This document shows positions 1 to 9,335 of a DNA stretch of 64,000 nt, one piece after another. Below the pieces are notes generated by a model, which was not told the DNA's origin, did not search any database, and saw only the letters and a program-made list of their open reading frames with translations. The stretch's first letter is position 1. Each line of letters starts with the position of its first letter. The position numbers were made by a program, and so were the translations under genes. Origin of the DNA: Lunatibacter salilacus (GTDB lineage: Bacteria > Bacteroidota > Bacteroidia > Cytophagales > Cyclobacteriaceae); assembly GCF_009797935.1 (NCBI RefSeq), contig NZ_VOLC01000025.1, positions 26,442-90,441 of the forward strand, given 5' to 3'.

Positions 1-710
1 ATAACTCCATTAGCTGCCCGGGTTCCGTAAATTGCGGCTGAAGAGGCATCTTTGAGTACACTTATGGATTCGATATCCCCGGGATTTAAGCTATTCAGAC
101 CTCCTGTAGTCTGAACCCCATCGATAACATATAGCGGATTATTGTTGCCAATAGTCCCAATGCCTCGAATGCGGACACTTGGGGAACCCCCAGGAGATCC
201 ATCCTGCACAACGGTTAACCCGGCCACCCTACCTTGAATGGCCTGCTCAAGGCCGCCAACGGGAGCCTGTGTAATCAGGTCGGATGATATGGTAGAAACC
301 GCCCCAGTTACGTCTTTTTTCTCCGTAGTTCCATAACCTATAACGACTACCTCATCCAATTGAGATGTCAAAGACTCTAGCGTTACATTAATTATTGATT
401 GATTCATTACTTGTATATCCTGGCTTTGAAATCCAATGTAACTGAAGCGAAGGGTACTGTTTGCCGGAACAATCAATGAATAATTTCCATCAAAATCCGT
501 AATTGTGCCAAATTTGGAATCCTCAACTGAAAATACTGTAACTCCGAAAATGGGAGCATTGTTTTCATCCACCACCTTTCCGGTTATCTCTAGGGATTGA
601 GAAAAAGCAGTTAAGGAATTAAAAAATAGAATGGCTGCCGTAGCCATTTTAGCAATGTTTCTTACCCCGTAACCACGGTGTAACGAAAACCCACGTAATT
701 TTGAAATCAT
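1..710 (-). CDS. SusC/RagA-family TonB-dependent outer-membrane receptor, N-terminal part (cut by window edge)
   Basis: Reading leftward from the ATG at 708-710 the frame stays open to base 1, giving about 236 residues. It starts with a basic stretch and a hydrophobic signal peptide ending near FSQS. A carboxypeptidase-regulatory-like domain follows (about residues 35-110), then the SusC linker VVVIGYGTTEKKDVTGAV and the plug domain with the hallmarks VRIRGIGTI, PLYVIDGV and ESISVLKDASSAAIYG. The beta-barrel lies beyond the window. SusC proteins import oligosaccharides across the outer membrane with a SusD lipoprotein and TonB energy; a SusD partner would be expected just outside the left edge. 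It is a different gene from the SusC at 9.3 kb. Confidence 0.93.
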   Translation of the reverse strand, partial: MISKLRGFSLHRGYGVRNIAKMATAAILFFNSLTAFSQSLEITGKVVDENNAPIFGVTVFSVEDSKFGTITDFDGNYSLIVPANSTLRFSYIGFQSQDIQVMNQSIINVTLESLTSQLDEVVVIGYGTTEKKDVTGAVSTISSDLITQAPVGGLEQAIQGRVAGLTVVQDGSPGGSPSVRIRGIGTIGNNNPLYVIDGVQTTGGLNSLNPGDIESISVLKDASSAAIYGTRAANGV

Positions 711-1109
711 AGCTTTTAGTTTCGGTGTGATTATATATTCATTCAAAATATTAAACAAGAGTTTCTAGAACCTCTGCATAAATGCTAAGTAATCGAAACT
801 AATTACATCATTTCCTTAGATAAAAGAATTAATTAAAAAGTATTTTGGTGTTAAGTTTTCGTTAGTAAAGTTATAATTTAATTTTCTCTTTCAAAACCTT
901 ATTAAAATTATTTTTTTGATTTAGGCACTTGTATGAAACTCCCTATATTCTATCATGATGTTTAAGTCTCGGTTGAGACGAACACACCACTCAATAAAGT
1001 ATCTACAACTATACATCAATGAGTACACTTACAGATTTAACCGTCACCAAATGAAGGAAGGAATCATTGAAAATTTAATGCGAAGGATGATAGATAAGCC
1101 TCCCAACCC
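711..1109. other. Non-coding gap upstream of the left-edge SusC
   Basis: AT-rich sequence between the SusC start and the decayed gene at 1110-1699. Apart from the candidate promoter at 866-895 I see no gene, RNA or clear hairpin in it. Confidence 0.5.
866..895 (-). promoter_or_regulatory. Candidate Bacteroidota-type promoter for the left-edge SusC gene
   Basis: On the minus strand a TTTG (-33-like, 892-895) is followed after 18 bases by TAACTTTA (-7-like, 866-873), one base off the TAnnTTTG consensus. It would leave an untranslated leader of about 150 bases before the SusC start at 710. Pattern match only. Confidence 0.4.
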
Positions 1110-1699
1110 CTATAAAGAGTTTATGTTGTAAGTGCCTAATTCAATAAAATTATTCCACAGGTTATACGCACCGTACCTCATATTCAAACTACTTGTCCTG
1201 AGTTGTTGGGCTTCTATAATATCGCGCGGAATATTGCCAAAGACATTATCGCCAATCCATCCTTCCCCCTGAACGATTTGTTTTTGTTTGTAGAGCCATT
1301 TGACAACTCGGTATCGGTCATAGGTACTATTTCCATACTTGTCATTGATCATAGGATTCCCCACGGAAAGCGAGCCGTTATCCTTCCAGCTTCATAACAA
1401 TCGTTGAAAAAACCAAAACGCACCTCCGACGATCCCTTCTGTGGAGCGGGCATGGCGTCTATGTTTGTAAAGGTAAAGGTAGTTCTATAGGCTTCGTTAT
1501 ACCATGCCAGAAATCCGCCCGCATGGGACAACAGTGCTCGCGAATGGGGAACGGTATCGAGATATGCATCCAAAAGCATCTTGTAAGCATTTACACTTTG
1601 AGCTCAGGTGAGAAGTGCTGTTCGCCTCATTGACCTAACATACCCTTCATTACAGACATGATCTTCTTCGGGTGTAATACCGAAAGGCGAATTGGTCAT
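1110..1699 (-). pseudogene. Broken gene of unrecognised family (premature TGA plus frameshift)
   Basis: Starting at the ATG at 1697-1699 a plausible protein begins MTNSPFGITPEEDHV, meets a TGA at 1604-1606, and continues in the same frame as AQSVNAYKMLLDAYLD through SSEVRFGFFNDCYEAGR to about 1365. After that point the coding signal moves to another frame (YDRYRVVKWLYKQKQIVQ to the stop at 1110). The composition looks like real former protein rather than a shadow frame, so this is most simply one gene with a nonsense change and an indel. The RFGFFNDCY string faintly recalls DUF4832-type glycosidase-like proteins, but I would not assign that. No start or ribosome site rescues the parts. Confidence 0.6.
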
Positions 1700-1931
1700 A
1701 TTAAAATTTTAAAACGAATTATTTATCTTTTGTGATTTGCAAATTCTAACCCACTTTTATTGTTTCCCCAGGAGGTATTTCCCCTGAGCTGAATAAAGGG
1801 CATTTAATAAGCTATATAGTGTTTAAATAGTACTTTTTTGGTGTCAATCGTGTAGTTAGATGTGTTATAGTTAATATTCCTTAAATATTTTTAAGCTAAT
1901 TACTCAATTGTCATTTTCATTACAGCGTTGG

Positions 1932-2720
1932 CTATTCAAACTTAATGGCGCGAAACTTGTCCAGTTCGTGAAGAGAATTCTCTATCGTCGGAGTCCAGGA
2001 CCACTTTACCATCTTTCCGGAATCATGGTCAAGCCTGCAAAAATTGGCGTTCCATACCGTGCCACTTTTCGGGGGTACTGGAGAAACGAGTTCTAATGAT
2101 TTATAGGATATAAAAACCTCCGCTCTCCATGAGGTAATCTTTTCACCAAGTGCTTGCCGCCCCCCCTCTATTTCAACTTTATTGAGTGTTCCATACGTAT
2201 TCCTATCATACTCGTTAAAGGGTATCCAACTTACTCCATTCTTCGAGTTGGAGATAGTAAGAAGTAATTGCTTGCCAAACTGGTTCACCTCATATTCAAA
2301 ATATACTGGATCTTGTTTATCCGGTTGAAAAAAAACCTCAAAAACATCACCATTCCAAATTTTATCCATGTCTTCATAATCCGAGGTGGTAATTATGTCA
2401 TCCTCACCTTGGAAGAGCACATAGATGCCTTTTTCCGATGACAAGACTTTGAATTTACTTTTATAATTTGATCCCTCCGGATCCAGTTTAGTAAGTGGTA
2501 ACCATTCGGTTTTTTCCCATTCAGGATTATCTCCACTGCCCGTGATATGGAATTCACTGCACCTTTTGACCAAAAACGGCTCTTGGGTATCGTTTGTTAA
2601 TTCATTGGCAAGGCCATGTGAGGAGCTATCGACCAAAGATTGTGAAAAAGAACATACACATAATAAATTAGCTAAAACGATAGCCACTGTTCCTTTGGTC
2701 CTTGTTATGATTCTAATCAT
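1932..2720 (-). CDS. Secreted CBM9-like domain protein
   Basis: 262 residues. An N-terminal basic/hydrophobic signal (TRTKGTVAIVLANLLCVCSFSQ) is followed by a beta-rich domain with the pattern of family 9-like carbohydrate-binding modules: WEKTEWLPLTKL near the start, YVLFQGEDDIITT, IWNGDVFEVFFQPD, YFEYEVNQFGK, WRAEVFISYKSL, and WNANFCRLD near the end. Such domains are found in secreted Bacteroidota proteins and often bind sugar or haem-like ligands; no catalytic motif is visible. It starts 24 bases after the stop of the quinoprotein gene at 2745-4532 on the same strand, so the two are probably co-transcribed and act together in the periplasm. Ligand unknown. Confidence 0.8.
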   Translation of the reverse strand: MIRIITRTKGTVAIVLANLLCVCSFSQSLVDSSSHGLANELTNDTQEPFLVKRCSEFHITGSGDNPEWEKTEWLPLTKLDPEGSNYKSKFKVLSSEKGIYVLFQGEDDIITTSDYEDMDKIWNGDVFEVFFQPDKQDPVYFEYEVNQFGKQLLLTISNSKNGVSWIPFNEYDRNTYGTLNKVEIEGGRQALGEKITSWRAEVFISYKSLELVSPVPPKSGTVWNANFCRLDHDSGKMVKWSWTPTIENSLHELDKFRAIKFE

Positions 2721-2744
2721 ATGAAATCCATTCTTAGGTTTTGC

Positions 2745-4532
2745 CTACTTTTTATCTGATGATTGCTTTCTTATTTCCTCCACTTTCAAAGCACTGATTG
2801 GGGATGATTCATTACCAAATCTCTTTCTGACATATGTTAATATGGACGCAATGGAGTGATTGTCCAAGTGGTCATGTCCAGGCATAAAACCGTTATAGGT
2901 CTTTCCGTTGACCTCTATATCTCCCTGCATTCCATTCAGAACAATATCAATTAATCTATCCTCGTCTCCTGTGACCCACTCTGAATCGACCAACGGGGGA
3001 AAACGGTTATTGTCCCCTTTCCCATCGCCTTGGTGGCATGCTGTACAGTAGGTATTATACAGTATCCGGCCGCTGTACGTATCACCCTCCTGTATCAGAT
3101 CCTTTACCGGATCAGGATCCCTGATATAGCTTTGGGTCTCCTTGCGGTCCTCCATTGCAATCAGCTGTTCGTCACTGAACAAATCTTTATCCCCCTTGTA
3201 CATTACCCTCCAGATTTTTCCTTTGTTGGACTCGCTGATATACAGGGAACCATCCGGACCTGCCGAAAGTCCCATGGGCCTATAGTCGGCATCGCTTGTA
3301 TTTTTAACGATATTCACCCCAGCGAACCCGTCAGCGAAGACCTCCCATGTCCCTTTCGGAATGCCATCGTCATCAAAGGGCACAAAACAAACTATGAATC
3401 CGGCCATAGGATAGGGAGCCCGGTCCGTTGAGCCATGAAAAGCTACGAATGCACCGTTATTATACCGTTTTGGAAATTGATCCCCATGATAGAACATAAC
3501 GTCCATAGGGGCCCAGTGTCCGGGAAACGCTATCACGGGCTCGTCATATTCACTCGCCCTACCTACAATTTTGCCATCACCACCATACCCAGGTTGCAGG
3601 ACGTTTTTCTTTTGAATCTGGTCATAATAGGCATAGGGCCACCCATAGTCAGAACCTTTGGTCACCTTCATCAGAACTTCGGCGGGCAGCATTGCGGCCT
3701 GCCAACCTGTATAAAGGTCAGGAAAAATAGTATGGAAATTATCGATTCCATTTCCAACCGCATATAGGCTTTCATCCTTCGGGTTCCACTCCATCCCCAC
3801 AACACTTCTTATACCAGTGGCAAATTTAGTCCCATCCTCTTGGGTAAGACCGATCCTCTCGGCATCAAAACGCCATATTCCGGCATGTTTCTCCAGCTCT
3901 GGACATGGATCAATTCCTTTCCCGTTGGGAATGCCTACCGGCCCATATAGATCTATATCCTGACAAGCGTCAGATGGGCTTCCAAAGGGCACATACATAT
4001 TTCCCTCTTGATCAAAGGCAACTGGTTTTGTAGTATGCCAGTTTCTATCGACGTTGGGATCCATATCTGTAAGCACTATTTCTGTCTCACCCGTAGGGAC
4101 CAATTCGCCCTGAGCCAATTTGGTCCGAAATATATATTTCTTGGTACTGGTATATAGGAAACCTTTATGTATTGTGAGACCGGTGGCGCCGCTACCTCTA
4201 TCGATGTAATCCCCGAAATGGACAATGCTGTCCATCTTGCCGTCCTTGTCAAGGTCGCGCATGGCAATAGTGCCTTTCCCATCTTCTGAACTCTGAAGTT
4301 GAGCGTAGACATCTCCATTGTCGTTTACGGCGATATGCCTAGTATTGCCGATACTGTCAACGACCACCAACGCTTCGAAACCTCCTGGTAAAAAAATGCC
4401 ACCGTTATCCTTATCGGAGCTCGGCAAAGTAGTTACCGATGGATTAGAACACTGGGCAAACACAAATACTAAAAACAAGCTCAACGGCCCATTATTAAAA
4501 CTGGGTATGTGCTGCCTAATCTCTAAGTTCAT
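2745..4532 (-). CDS. PQQ-dependent sugar dehydrogenase (GSDH/sorbosone type) fused to cytochrome c
   Basis: 595 residues with a lipoprotein-like signal (SLFLVFVFAQCSNPS). The body is a six-bladed glucose/sorbosone-dehydrogenase propeller: FLPGGFEALVVVDSIG, the GVGGT-like region, GMEWNPKDESLYAVGNGID, DYGWPYAYY, FPGHWAPMDVMFYHG and PMGLSAGPDGSLYISES. A C-terminal class I cytochrome c domain (about residues 490-575) carries CTACHQGDGKGD with a later Met-containing MPGHDHLD. The family oxidises sugars or alcohols with PQQ; the fused haem would pass electrons to the membrane chain. First gene of a likely two-gene operon with the CBM9-like protein. Substrate cannot be read from sequence. No PQQ biosynthesis gene is visible in the window. 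Confidence 0.88.
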   Translation of the reverse strand: MNLEIRQHIPSFNNGPLSLFLVFVFAQCSNPSVTTLPSSDKDNGGIFLPGGFEALVVVDSIGNTRHIAVNDNGDVYAQLQSSEDGKGTIAMRDLDKDGKMDSIVHFGDYIDRGSGATGLTIHKGFLYTSTKKYIFRTKLAQGELVPTGETEIVLTDMDPNVDRNWHTTKPVAFDQEGNMYVPFGSPSDACQDIDLYGPVGIPNGKGIDPCPELEKHAGIWRFDAERIGLTQEDGTKFATGIRSVVGMEWNPKDESLYAVGNGIDNFHTIFPDLYTGWQAAMLPAEVLMKVTKGSDYGWPYAYYDQIQKKNVLQPGYGGDGKIVGRASEYDEPVIAFPGHWAPMDVMFYHGDQFPKRYNNGAFVAFHGSTDRAPYPMAGFIVCFVPFDDDGIPKGTWEVFADGFAGVNIVKNTSDADYRPMGLSAGPDGSLYISESNKGKIWRVMYKGDKDLFSDEQLIAMEDRKETQSYIRDPDPVKDLIQEGDTYSGRILYNTYCTACHQGDGKGDNNRFPPLVDSEWVTGDEDRLIDIVLNGMQGDIEVNGKTYNGFMPGHDHLDNHSIASILTYVRKRFGNESSPISALKVEEIRKQSSDKK

Positions 4533-5461
4533 TTTTCTTCTACTAAGTTAAGTTTTCAATTTTTACCTTATCATTATCATTCTGGTGCCACCAAACCTTC
4601 CTCCTATTATTATAGTCACCTTGCATGTTTGGCAAGGCAAGAGCATCTGCCAATCCTTGCGGAGAGCTTTACGCCTCCATACTTATAAATTCAATTCTAT
4701 TTTTCCACATATAAGCGAAATCATGGGTAACCGCCTTAGTTAAAAAAATCATTATTTACCATTTCCACAGAGGTTAGTGCAATATATAATAAAATGTATA
4801 TATAATAAAAAAACTTTTATTTTATTGCCATCTATTTATTAAACCTTAATATTTTCTATTAAACCTTTCGTTTCAACAGATTAAAATGTATCTGTAAGTT
4901 TATAATCGCTGTCGGCGTCTAGAAGGATACTTTATCCTCCCTACAATCTTGGTGGGTCTACATACGGGCTGTCAGAAAAAAACTGTCCAATATTTTTGTT
5001 TCTCCCATCCTAACCCACAATCCGCCAAGTGGGATCTTAAAAGACAGCATGGATTGAATTACTAGGAATTGCTTCGGCTCAATTTTCATATCCTCTATAT
5101 AAACGGCACTTGAGGAGTAGTCACATCAACTCTCTCTTTAGAAATTCCAACTTCTAGTTTTTCCCTTGTATCTTTTCGTGAATTGATAGGATCGGTATGC
5201 GAAAGGTGTGCGACAAAAAAATTACACTTATCTCCTATATCGTTAGGCATTCCGGACAAAGCTTTCGCTACTGTAATCCGCTTTAATCGAAAACGGCTGT
5301 TTTGGGAACATCAATATTTGTTGGATCAGCTATAAAAACAAAAAAAGCATTGACCGCAGATACTTCAACTATTTCCTAGATAATAGGCACATTAGCATTG
5401 ATACACACTATTTCGCAGGGATAATTGGCCGATTGGGTTTCGAAATTTGGTTAGTGAAATT
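4533..5461. other. 929-base gap with decayed coding remnants
   Basis: Bases 4533-4900 are AT-rich and show nothing I recognise apart from a small CCTTGC/GCAAGG hairpin near 4620. On the minus strand 4960-5460 contains short protein-like stretches in shifting frames with internal stops, for example NDIGDKCNFFVAHLSHTDP near 5210 and MKIEPKQFLVIQSMLSF from the ATG at 5089. These look like remains of one or two inactivated genes; the family is not identifiable by eye. Confidence 0.45.
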
Positions 5462-6727
5462 TCATAAGGCCTCAAATTTCACTACAGCTTTTTCAATATC
5501 ATTAATTCGATCAACAACCAAAGTATATACATAAGTATCTTTACCATGAAATGTTTCGGAGTTGGATATTTTCAAATCATCCGAATTGAATGTTAACATT
5601 CTTTCTGACTCTATTTTAACCGATAGCTGGGTATTGCAAAGTTGTCCATTGAGCTTAGCAGTTTCAAGGAAATCAATGTCAAATTTATTATCATGAATTT
5701 GCACTTTGGTACAAACATGATGTACAAGTTGATCTCTAAATGATGAAGAATTCTTGGCCAATAAAGTTTCGGGTTTATCATTGTATGGCTTTAAAAGTTC
5801 TACCCAGGCATCGACAATTTCGGAATTGCGATTTGGGTCTGCATGTAGTAGATTTGGCCAATGTAAACCGCAAGTGGTTCCAATTACTACCCCTTCTGGT
5901 TTGGCACTAAAAGCATCCCAATTAAGCAAATCTTCTCCTCGGTCAACGGTAATAACTCCAGAATCAACACCAAATAAGCCAAATTGAGCACCCTCTGCAT
6001 TAAACATATTTTCGAAAGGAGTACTGATGTATTCAATTCCACGTTTCTTTACCACTTCTGCCATACTGATTGGATGATCACCTGTTAAACCAAAACCATG
6101 TAGAAAAGCGGTAGGAACAAAAGAAGATGGAAAAGAACCTAATTGATTTTGATTCAGCAATTCTTCATAATAATCAAGATGAAGTTCAACCTGGTCAAGA
6201 GGTCGCATCGTTCCCGAGCTGTCCGCCCATTCTGCCCTTGTCATGTTTTCATCTTCCCAATATTCATGCCCTACACCATGCAATGTGAGCTCATAGTGAT
6301 TTTGATTATTTCTTATAATATCTGCTGCCTCATCCAACCAAGGCCCCACCCATTTACTGTTCTCCCATTTCTCACGCATCCACGTAATCGTGGGCACATT
6401 TCTCAAAATATTTTCTCTGTCCCACTCACAAAGAATGGTAGCTGCCTGTGGACGTACTCCTAGTTTTTTTCCCAAATCTACGATAGCTTGATAATCCGCA
6501 GGAACATGATTACGGTTAATTCCCGTACGGTATGGCTCCTGGCGGTCATGGCCGTCTTTACCAGACCACCAGCCCACATCATCTATGACTATCTGAATTG
6601 GAATGGGTATTGACACACTCAGTCCAGCGTTGCGAACGGATTTCTTTCGTGCAAAGTCAACGAAATTTGAAAATGCAAGTCCTGCACCCATAAATGCAGA
6701 TTTAGTTGTAAATTCACGTCTATCCAT
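5462..6727 (-). CDS. Secreted polysaccharide-deacetylase-like protein (Tat-type signal)
   Basis: 421 residues. The N-terminus MDRREFTTKSAFMGAGLAF is a twin-arginine-like export signal. The mature part looks like a NodB/polysaccharide-deacetylase TIM-barrel variant: IQIVIDDVGWWSG gives the paired metal/base aspartates, LTLHGVGHEYW gives the HxxxH-like metal site, and AFLHGFGLTGDHP, ISTPFENMF and TTCGLHWPNLLH fill later positions. The C-terminal ~90 residues are a beta-rich extra domain. This fits a periplasmic or secreted hydrolase acting on a glycan N- or O-acetyl group, but substrate and activity are inference. It stands alone on the minus strand between a decayed region and another remnant. 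Confidence 0.65.
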   Translation of the reverse strand: MDRREFTTKSAFMGAGLAFSNFVDFARKKSVRNAGLSVSIPIPIQIVIDDVGWWSGKDGHDRQEPYRTGINRNHVPADYQAIVDLGKKLGVRPQAATILCEWDRENILRNVPTITWMREKWENSKWVGPWLDEAADIIRNNQNHYELTLHGVGHEYWEDENMTRAEWADSSGTMRPLDQVELHLDYYEELLNQNQLGSFPSSFVPTAFLHGFGLTGDHPISMAEVVKKRGIEYISTPFENMFNAEGAQFGLFGVDSGVITVDRGEDLLNWDAFSAKPEGVVIGTTCGLHWPNLLHADPNRNSEIVDAWVELLKPYNDKPETLLAKNSSSFRDQLVHHVCTKVQIHDNKFDIDFLETAKLNGQLCNTQLSVKIESERMLTFNSDDLKISNSETFHGKDTYVYTLVVDRINDIEKAVVKFEAL

Positions 6728-7011
6728 GTTTTACTTCCAAATATTTGTTAAAATTTGATTTACCTTTTTGAAATATTAATATTCTTCATGCATTATTTTG
6801 AATGGATTTTACCCAATACTTGGTAAATAACTCCAGTCTAACTATTTCTCGGATAAACAAATAAAGCGCTGACGAAGAGGCATTAACTCAAAACCAAAAA
6901 AAAAAGTATATAAATTTAAATATTCTTATAAATGTATTCAATATAACTGAATTAGACTACATTTACGATTTTCATAATTTCAGTTAATTTAAAGGAAAAT
7001 CCCGCTTAGGC

Positions 7012-7205
7012 CTATTCTTTCCACTTAGCCGGAGTTTTAGGATTGGAAATAGCCAATAGCCCCAGAACTTTGCAGATGGTAAGGGCACTGGCAAAATAAT
7101 CAGGATAGCCTAAAGGTTTGGTTCCAACATCTTCCAGACCTTCCAAACTTCTGCTACGGGAGCATTCTCTGTTGCTTCCACTGTGATTTTTTTTACTTGT
7201 CCCAT
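7012..7205 (-). pseudogene. Chimeric remnant: SRPBCC (AHSA1-like) start joined to a DoxX-like tail
   Basis: From the ATG at 7203-7205 the frame reads MGQVKKITVEATENAPVAEVW, the opening of an SRPBCC/AHSA1-family protein. About 20 codons in, the frame stops making sense and another frame gives LGYPDYFASALTICKVLG followed by LLAISNPKTPAKWKE and a TAG at 7012-7014, typical of the middle of DoxX-like membrane proteins. Two unrelated families are thus fused by deletion and the result is out of frame. The rest of both genes is absent. The 284 bases between here and the deacetylase-like gene show only AT-rich sequence. Confidence 0.6.
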
Positions 7206-7257
7206 TATTTATATACGTTTTGGTTTATTTGATTCAACGTTTCAAATTTACGGCAAC

Positions 7258-7446
7258 GCCAATTTTTAGCCCGGCCTTTGGTTTGGGATTCCTGGCAGCC
7301 CCCGTTCTCTCAATCAAATTGAAACAGTAAAAGTCGTGTCACAATTCGCAAAACCTACATCGGCAAAGGTTCCCAATCTTGACATCATCTGGGTGTCCAT
7401 CTTCAAGTGAAACACTGGCGTGAATCCTGATGGTCGGCTACGACGG
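7258..7446 (+). repeat. Degenerate copy A of the leader/small-gene repeat family
   Basis: Bases 7258-7335 match the end of the leader seen at 23.9 and 25.4 kb (shared CCTGGCAGCCCC and a TCAAATTGAAACAG-like stretch). From 7336 it matches the start of the small gene (GTGTCACAATTCGCAAAACC, ACATCGGCAAAGG, GACATCATCTGGGTGTCCAT, GTCGGCTACGACGG), but with GTG in place of ATG, frameshifts and a stop. The similarity ends abruptly at about 7446, where GNAT coding sequence starts. Confidence 0.75.
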
Positions 7447-7669
7447 TTTTCAAAAGGAACATTGGAACAGGGGATATGCTACGGAAGCATCATTGGGTTT
7501 GCTGGAATACGGCTGTCAGGGTTTTGTATTAAAGAAAATCCTATCGTCGGCGCATATTGGGAATATTGCTTCCCGCAGACTGATGGAAAAAATAGGTATG
7601 AGGTATGTCGATGACAGGTTTCAATACGGCTGTTTACAGGCTTATTATGAGATTGGAAAAGATGAATAA
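7430..7669 (+). pseudogene. C-terminal half of a GNAT (RimJ/RimL-type) acetyltransferase
   Basis: The open frame reads HWNRGYATEASLGLLEYG, then AHIGNIASRRLMEKIGM and FQYGCLQAYYEI, the second half of a RimJ/RimL-type GNAT with the acetyl-CoA-binding and conserved N-x-x-S-xx-ME-KxGM region. The N-terminal half is missing: the first residues (MVGYDG) come from the small repeat gene fused upstream. With half the fold gone it should not be active. The following 289 bases to the beta-helix gene are AT-rich and show no gene. Confidence 0.75.
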
Positions 7670-7958
7670 GTGAGAAGAAATATATGATCTTCTGTAGTGA
7701 TTTAGGTCATTTTCCTCATTGTTTAGTCATGGTAAATTCATCTAAACTTTAGATTTTCTTCTTTAAGGTAAACATAATATTTTTTGATAAATCAATGCGA
7801 TTGATTTTTATTTATTTGATATTCAGTTATTTAATAATATTTTTTAATTCGTTAATTAATTATTAATGTTTTATTCATCCCCTCGGGACTAAGTTGAGCC
7901 AAATTGCAAATTAGTCATACGTTGACTAGTCTAGATTATTTAAACCCAAAATATCACT

Positions 7959-9203
7959 ATGAAGTACTTAATTTTCCTCCTGTTATTTACACAATTTATT
8001 CATTGTTTTGGTGTAGCCCAACAGCATAGCACATCCCATATTAGCATAAAAGAATTTAACGTATTACCCGAAAACACTCCGGCAGAAAATACCTCAAACC
8101 TTCAAAAAGCTATAGATTGGGCTTCAACTTACGGTGCAGCTTTATATATCGATCCGACAGATCAACCCTATTCATTAAATAGTGGATTGGTCCTTAAACA
8201 GAATGTATCGCTAATTGGTGTACATGGTCCAACACCCAGGGGCACGAAACATCCTACGAAAAATATGCCGGTTGGTAGCGTCTTTAAAATAGAAGATGCA
8301 GCCAGTGCCTTCATTACTGTAGAATCCGCAACCCAGATCAGAGGAATCCAGTTTTGGTATGGAAATCAAGAGCTTGATGATCCCCAAAAAGTTATTAAAT
8401 ACCCACCCACAATTCAAACCAGCAAAACATCAAGTACCCAAGGGGTGACTTTGTCCAATCTTACTTTTTATGGAGAATATATGGCAATGGATTTTACCGC
8501 TTCTAGGGAATTTATTTGTGAACTGATTCTAATTGAGCATTGCTATGGCTATCCGTTAAGCGGTGAGTTTATAAAAATTGATTATTGCTATGATATTCCC
8601 CGGTTTCTCCACACCCATGTGAATCCAGCCATTATGCGGAAAATCGGACTTAGGTTTTCTAAAGCAGTAATTGATAATGTTGTGGCAAATAAAACCTTTG
8701 CTTATTCCATTAATCATACGGACAATGCCCAACTGATAGACGTATTCACATTCGGTACGTGGGGCGGAATTCATCTTGGAGATGAGAGCTATGGTCAACT
8801 AACTAATTTCAATTTAGATTGTGTCGCAGTTGGAATTTTTAAGCAAGGAAACAACACCAAAAATCGCAATTGGATGATAGCCCAAGGTTCCATTATCGCA
8901 AATGCTGGAGCTACCGTGGAGGAAACGCATCCAATAATAATCGAAGGCGAAGGGCACACGGCGTTTACCAATGTCGAGGCATTTTCAGGTGGAAACGGAG
9001 CATTAACAAACGTCGGCAAGTCAATAGATTTCATGTTAGTACGGGGTGAAAAAAAATTGACAATATCCCTGATTGGATCACGAATGCGCAATTACGAGTC
9101 CGCAGATCCGATCACTATTCAGAATCCATTCGCCGTAATTCAGGCTGTTGCATGTGTTGATAAGGATGAAAATCTCTTTAACAAGATATTAGGTGATGAC
9201 TAA
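7959..9203 (+). CDS. Secreted right-handed parallel beta-helix protein (pectate-lyase-superfamily type)
   Basis: 414 residues with a clear signal peptide (MKYLIFLLLFTQFIHCFGVA). The start of the mature protein, ISIKEFNVLPENTPAENT followed by LQKAIDWASTYGAALYIDP, is the usual opening of pectate-lyase-3/rhamnogalacturonase-like helices. The rest is made of short beta-helix coils (GVTLSNLTFYGEYMAMDF, NAQLIDVFTFGTWGGIHLG, HTAFTNVEAFSGGNGAL). Many such proteins are polysaccharide lyases or hydrolases, others only bind glycan; no confident catalytic residues can be picked. It lies 132 bases before the SusC gene on the same strand and probably belongs to the same locus. Confidence 0.75.
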   Translation: MKYLIFLLLFTQFIHCFGVAQQHSTSHISIKEFNVLPENTPAENTSNLQKAIDWASTYGAALYIDPTDQPYSLNSGLVLKQNVSLIGVHGPTPRGTKHPTKNMPVGSVFKIEDAASAFITVESATQIRGIQFWYGNQELDDPQKVIKYPPTIQTSKTSSTQGVTLSNLTFYGEYMAMDFTASREFICELILIEHCYGYPLSGEFIKIDYCYDIPRFLHTHVNPAIMRKIGLRFSKAVIDNVVANKTFAYSINHTDNAQLIDVFTFGTWGGIHLGDESYGQLTNFNLDCVAVGIFKQGNNTKNRNWMIAQGSIIANAGATVEETHPIIIEGEGHTAFTNVEAFSGGNGALTNVGKSIDFMLVRGEKKLTISLIGSRMRNYESADPITIQNPFAVIQAVACVDKDENLFNKILGDD

Positions 9204-9335
9204 AATTATACGACATCGATTTCCATAAATTTTCTTAACCCAAAAAATCATGCATTATTCTACTCCACCCTGAACATTTTCAAAAACTCATGAAATTCAA
9301 CAATAACCTATAAAAACATAATTGATTCAATACAT

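Noticed and set aside
3030..3431. 133-residue plus-strand open frame inside the GSDH-type quinoprotein gene
   Set aside because: Antisense shadow of a well-supported gene; no start context or family motif.
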